DNA from: Trichoplax adhaerens
Taxonomy: Eukaryota; Placozoa; Uniplacotomia; Trichoplacea; Trichoplacidae
DNA length: 64,000 nt
Direction: 5' to 3'
Assembly (NCBI RefSeq): GCF_000150275.1
Contig: NW_002060970.1
Span: 40,791-104,790, forward strand
The position numbers and the translations under genes are program-made. This document shows, piece by piece, positions 59,201 through 64,000 of this stretch (the stretch's first letter is position 1; each line of letters opens with the position of its first letter). The notes beneath the pieces are model-generated. The model made no database searches, had not been told where the DNA came from, and saw only the letters and a list, made by a program, of their open reading frames with translations.

Positions 59201-60470
59201 TAATATATCAAATAGGGTAGGTTCATCGTAAAGTAAACTAGACATCCCCCAAATATCAAAAAACCGTTATTGGTATCTTTATTGACATTAGGTCTATTTA
59301 TTAAACGTAAGAATTATAAATTGCAGATATTAACCAACAAATTTTAGCAGCTTAAGGTTTAAATAATTTAAATATCCGTATAGGCGGTATTGACACAATC
59401 TATTCCATTGATTCCTGAGCCAAGCCTGAAATAAAAATGGAAACTATTACGACTTTAAAAATTATGATATCATACAACTGCAGCATAAACAATATGGATT
59501 ATAATAACTGTTCGTAAAGTAAACTAAGAATATCTAGAATATTTAGCATAAGTATATAGATTTCAAATGATGACTAAGCTAGTGCAGCTTGACTTTAAGT
59601 ATGATTTATCAATCCAAGCATATATTGTTCACCAAAGCCTTTCGAATTTGGTTAATTTAACAATGTCAACTTTCAAAGTACTAGTATTTAGTGAACTTAG
59701 GTTGTAGATAAAGTCTATTTCTATATACAACCGGCATTATTAACGACTAAATATGACTGCTAACAATGATATCATCTGCTCAATATTATGTCAGTGACAT
59801 AGGGTTGACATCATTTTTATTAGAAATTTAGTTTTGATACATTGCTACTAATATAGTTATCATATAGATATTTTGTTTAGGGTCAATCTACTACACTTTT
59901 TGATCTGACATTATAGAAAATTTGAGGATAAACTCAATTATAATTTAAAATATAGCTTAATTATAGACTTCCTACATCGAATTTTCCTTTGAAATTAGAT
60001 GTAATTGTAGACCGCTATAGTCTATGTAGCGGATATAAGGGGTGATTGAAATCTAGATATATTTTTGGTCAACATTTATATTTGGCAATCAGGTATCTTA
60101 TTGTCAAAGGTACAAATTTCACTGAGACTTTCATATTTATTATAATAACTAGATGTGATTGCAATAAATATGATTCATATAAAATTCTGAAGCTAGGTGA
60201 CGAGCTTATAGCCTTATACTTTTTCAAGTACATTTCATAAAATTTGATAGTAAGTGTATAGGGTAAGGCCAAAAGTATAGTTTGATACATTAAATCCCTT
60301 TATCCTGATAGTCTTCCGCTTTGGCGACAAAAAAAAATTCTTATTCTGAAATAATGCAGGGCAACATACGCGTAATAACAACTTTATATAGTATTAAATT
60401 TTTGTCACTAGCTTTACAAATATCCTAAATTTGTCATGTTAACCTATCCTTCATTTTTTGCTTAGGAAGC
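56218..60470. repeat. Duplicated 5' flank of gene 3 (unit B)
   Basis: The partner of 28660-33781. It starts directly after the end of LTR4. It lacks the LTR1 and the LTR2 fragment of unit A. A small local duplication (CACCTGCTTGTC twice near 57200) is specific to this copy. No conserved open frame was seen; open stretches such as 57308-57502 are broken in unit A. Confidence 0.8.
60461..60470 (+). promoter_or_regulatory. Splice acceptor five bases before the gene 3 start codon
   Basis: CATTTTTTGCTTAG followed by GAAGC and ATG, the same arrangement as in gene 2. Confidence 0.6.
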
Positions 60471-60527
60471 ATGCAGATTCACTTGAAATACTTTCTTCCG
60501 TTTGTAATTTGGATTTTTGGAATACAG
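60471..60527 (+). CDS. Gene 3 signal-peptide exon
   Basis: 19 codons, MQIHLKYFLPFVIWIFGIQ, then CAG|GTGATT. Strongly hydrophobic after the first six residues. It aligns with MKIRFKYFIPGVMWIYSIQ of gene 2. Confidence 0.85.
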
Positions 60528-63500
60528 GTGATTTAATCAATTAGCTAGATATCATTTTACTAATAATCTATAATTGCTTTCAAGGGATATTTTGATAGAT
60601 ATTCAGATGGAATCGTATTCAACAATATAAACTAGGTTTAAGGGATTTCTGAATCCTCGTAGTATATGATACTATTCTGACTATTCTTATTTAATTTCTT
60701 ACAGAAGCACATTCAGCCAACTTCAGGTAAAGTAAATTTTTAAACCGGTGTATGCTTTTTTTAACTTTATCGCTAGATGAATTACTATTAAAATGAAATA
60801 ATTTAGTTCAGCAATCTCTTCTACCCTAATTAAGGAATGAGCTGCAAGATACGTCATAAAAATATTTAGTCGATTATTTACGTAAGCATACAGTGAAACT
60901 TGCAAACTAGTCATTTCAACAATAAAATAATTTTTGAATATAACTATAGTGGACTATGATCTAGCCTTATTTTAGAATTATGAGTTCAACTCAATAGACA
61001 ATCTAAACAAGAAAAAGTCATTTTTTGAAATTAAAAAATTATAAAACGACTTACGAAGACAATATTTTCAATTTCAATTTAAAAACTTACTACATTATCA
61101 AGTACAAAACATTTTTGCTTTTGTCTCCCTTTTGTAAAGATATAAATAATGGTGAGTGGAGATTTTGTTATCTTCCATAAATATTTGCGATCGTTTTATC
61201 GCAAACAGCTTTATATATTAACTATATTAAAAACTTAATGGATAATCTCCTTTGAGAGGTTCCTTTTTTCAAACAGATTTCTTTCCCATTTATTATTTTA
61301 TTAGTTTAAAAATCTTCGACAACAATTTAAGTCGTAGAGATCTTATCATAAATTTTCTCATTTAGGATAACACACAATAAGACGATAATATCTATATTTT
61401 ATTGAAAAAAGTTTTATAAAACTTCCAATAATGATTAGATTCATCCTTAATATTAAATTATACTATTATTTAAAGCAGTAAACCTAGCTAATGAATGGTA
61501 CCTCGATTAAAATGAAACTTCTGTCACATTGCAAGGTTCTAATTATTTTAAGTTTAGTTCTTTTTATTTTATTAAAGCTAAGCTTACTAAAATAAAAATT
61601 ATATATGTGATATAAGAAATTTTAGCAAAATTCACTGAAGCCAGATTTATTTGATTAAAACATTAATTGACATCTCATTTACATACAATAATTGTAAATG
61701 ATTAATAATATACTATAGTGACGATAATTTTTCAATGGTTTTATTATTAATGTTTTGTTGTCATTAAATATTATAATACGCTTAGCGTATCTTCTTCACT
61801 AGCATGTAGCATTTGCGACAAACGTCAATTTTTCTAACATCGTGCATTCGCGAATACTACATGAATCTAATTTAAAAATAATTTCCAAATTTCCTGCAAC
61901 TTAATTTCTTGTTCAATAGTAATGTTGTCATGTTTTTCTATTGATTTACGTCAAATTGTGATCATGACTCAAAATTATGGCAAACATGTTTTACTAATTC
62001 AGAGTTTAGAGCTCTTGAAGAATTTATAATAACAGATTTTCTTACTAATTCTCTAATGATCGAGATACTATTTAAAATAGTACAAACAGCTCTAACAGAC
62101 AAGGAAAACTTCTTGCAACGGTTGACTTTAGAAAAAGACAGAGAACAATAACAACAGGAAAGCATAGCTACAAAAATACATTACTTAATTTATTAACAAA
62201 ATAAAAATTGTGAACAAAATCTTTTAATACTGAAAGAACTTAGTATGAGAACTAGGCTTAAATCAATATACTTGAATCATCACTAGCATTCCTCATCTGT
62301 CTTAATTATTGCGAATAGCCTAAATTTGATATCATTTTTAATTTATATTCAGTCTATTTCTATATAAAATGATAACAACCATATCTTATTTACGACTTCA
62401 ATACAGTCAATAACACCTTTTCGAGATTCATAGTTGCAAATAATGATTCCAAATTTTTTAGCTAGCTTTCACTTTATTATAGTTTGATAATATTTAAGTA
62501 GTTGACTACAATTTACGAAATCTAAAGATTACTAATTAAACTTACAAAGCTTGTGTTCCAACGTACACTAATATAACGAAAACGGTTAATATCATTTCCT
62601 TAATAGCCCATAGTTATTTCTTGATAAACAGTATACTCATGTACTGTAGTTCTCTACTAAATATTTTAGAAATACTTAGACAACATAGGCGGCTTATAGT
62701 ATAGATATTAGACTGGATCATCATTTTCTTTAATTCGTTGAATAATCGTATTTGGAATTAATAGAATAAATAAGCAGATACGATAAACCTTATTAGCCTA
62801 CTTTTAAGACTACGATCATTTTGATATAACAATAGATGACCTTTTACTAGCTTTACTTTTCATTGTAAAATCTCTATCGGCCAAATCATCTCCAGACATC
62901 TTCCACAGTGCAATTAACTTCGCGAGATTTATTGTTCCAATTAGAACAAAATCAGATCCTTAGATTTAGCCAGGATCAAAGAAAACTGGATCACTTTATA
63001 GTCCAGTTTCCATCTTCATTTTGTGCTGTTAGCTGGCTCTTATATTAACTAAAGTACTAGAGCTAATAAAATTAAAGGTCTCAATTTGAATGTATCTTTG
63101 ACTTCATATATTACATTTAAGCAAACTAAATTCGATGGATTGTATAATTATTAATTCGGTTATAAAAATATTAGTACAGTTTATCATGGCTGATTACTTG
63201 TTTTGCTGCATATTTATTAAATCTGACACGGTAAGGGTTACAATAAGGGTTAAATTATTATAAATCTTTAAGATAATAAGCGAAAATTACAAAGGTCTTG
63301 CATATAATCTTGAGAAGATTTCATCGTCAAATAAGCTAATTTGAATTTAATGCAGGATCTGAGCCTTGTCCAGATGGTTGGCACTTTTATGGTCAAGACA
63401 ATATCTGCTTACATTTAGTTGACAAGGCCGCTAAATTTGACGTAGCCAGGTCAATCTGCCAGGACGATTTTAAAGCTTGGCTTCTGTATATTAATGGTGC

Positions 63501-63772
63501 TGACAAGGAAAACTTTATAAATACTAAGATTATCAGTGATAAGTATAAATTTTATTGGCTTGGATTGAAAGACGTTATTGGTGATGATAAGCCAGAGTCT
63601 CATAGATGGCTAGCTCAGAATAAAACCTTGACGGAAAACAGTTATACGAATTGGGCTAATGATAAACAGCCCAATATCCGTTCACATGAATGCGCCATCA
63701 TCTGTTTCCAGCAAAAGCCTAAATGGTTGGAAGAAAAATGTTACTTAAATAATAAATATATCTGTGAAAAAG
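60471..63772 (+). CDS. Gene 3: C-type lectin adhesion GPCR, 5' part (partial at window end)
   Basis: Signal-peptide exon 60471-60527, linker microexon 60705-60726 and CTLD exon 63356-63772, 57+22+417 bases, the same lengths and phases as the first three exons of gene 2. The CTLD ends in a phase 1 donor (AAAAG|GTATAG), so the gene should continue past the window with stalk, GAIN, GPS and 7TM exons; this is inferred from genes 1 and 2. If the donor is skipped, the frame closes at 63805-63807, giving a small secreted lectin of 176 residues. Intron 2 is 2.6 kb, shorter than in gene 2, which gained LTR2 and LTR3. Confidence 0.8.
60705..60726 (+). CDS. Gene 3 linker microexon, 22 bases
   Basis: KHIQPTS between TTCTTACAG and GTAAAG, phase 0 to 1. 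Same length and phase as in gene 2. Confidence 0.85.
60727..63355. other. Gene 3 intron 2
   Basis: Non-coding, similar in blocks to gene 2 intron 2 (for example CCTTAATATTAAATTATACTATTAT-like sequence near 61443 against 36376). No LTR or open exon was seen. Confidence 0.6.
63356..63772 (+). CDS. Gene 3 C-type lectin domain exon
   Basis: 417-base phase 1-1 exon starting GSEPCPDGWHFYG. Six cysteines (EPCP, NICLH, SICQD, HECAI, EKCYL, YICE) and WLGLKDVIGDD. The sugar-site triplet reads QPN (KQPNIRSHEC), and the Glu two residues... directly before the Cys is kept, but the WND site is WLEE. It therefore keeps more of the Ca2+ site than gene 2 and differs from the EPN of gene 1. The block TNWAND is intact. 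Confidence 0.92.
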
Positions 63773-63807
63773 GTATAGTTGTATTGTTAATTGATCTTCA
63801 TTTTTAA

Positions 63808-64000
63808 AACCAAACAATAAGCATATAATGCCTTTCTAAATCGGTTTAATATATTGATCGACAAGTTTTTGCCATATTATACCTGAATTTAGTCATTTAG
63901 TGATCACTTCTCCATTACAGTTATTAAGTATGCTTTGAATAAGTGTTTTCTTTAGGCTTATTCTTTGCCATACATTAGGAAAATTTTACTTAAAGATTCA
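63808..64000. other. Start of gene 3 intron 3
   Basis: Similar to the sequence after the gene 2 CTLD exon (CGGTTTAATATATTG against CGATTCAAGATATAG). No further exon appears before the window ends. Confidence 0.6.

Noticed and set aside
1-64000. tRNA, rRNA, CRISPR or prokaryotic operon signals
   Set aside because: None recognised by eye; gene structure is clearly spliced and eukaryotic.

Overview
The window is eukaryotic and looks metazoan. It is AT-rich, has short exons with GT-AG introns, and carries retroelement LTRs with TATA boxes and AATAAA signals. The species cannot be fixed. The compact AT-rich layout and the protein families would suit an early-branching or other invertebrate animal (placozoan- or cnidarian-like), but this is a guess.

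The main content is a same-strand (+) tandem array of three adhesion-GPCR genes whose ectodomains start with a C-type lectin domain (CTLD). Long open frames hide them because almost every exon is under 150 bases. They appear when splice sites and phases are followed. Gene 1 (about 8.5-25.4 kb, 38 exons found, signal-peptide exon unresolved) and gene 2 (33,782-51,334, 26 exons, 976 codons plus stop) share one order: signal peptide, short linker, CTLD, Ser/Thr-rich stalk of symmetric phase 1-1 exons, GAIN domain, GPS with an intact H-L-T cleavage site, seven-helix domain of the adhesion family, and a short cytoplasmic tail. Seven of the eight 7TM exons have the same length in both genes. Gene 3 (60,471 to beyond 63,772) shows the signal peptide, 22-base microexon and CTLD, and then leaves the window. 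Genes 2 and 3 also share diverged non-coding sequence (about 28.66-38.7 kb against 56.22-64 kb), so they are segmental duplicates.

The rest is mostly LTR-type repeat. At least five families of 0.43-0.9 kb elements occur. They share TGT(C/T)AC...GTGACA-like ends, a TATA box followed by AATAAA, and, where checkable, 5-bp target duplications. They look like solo LTRs, and no gag/pol sequence was seen. They lie in introns or between genes, and one is nested in another. Two assembly gaps are present (18,384-18,580 and 36,834-36,883).

Region by region: 1-8.5 kb, no supported gene; 8.5-25.4 kb, gene 1, with an antisense LTR and a tandem exon duplication in the stalk; 26.66-26.85 kb, an orphan 3' exon; 27.0-28.45 kb, an LTR cluster; 28.66-33.7 kb, duplicated flank; 33.8-51.3 kb, gene 2 with five LTR insertions in its introns; 51.3-54.6 kb, non-coding; 54.6-56.2 kb, LTR cluster; 56.2-60.4 kb, duplicated flank; 60.5-64 kb, gene 3.

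From family knowledge, these proteins should be surface receptors. The lectin head would bind glycans or proteins, the stalk holds it away from the membrane, the GAIN/GPS unit cleaves itself, and the exposed tethered peptide (beginning T-H-F-A) activates the 7TM core. The three lectin heads differ at the Ca2+/sugar site, which suggests an array diversifying in ligand recognition.
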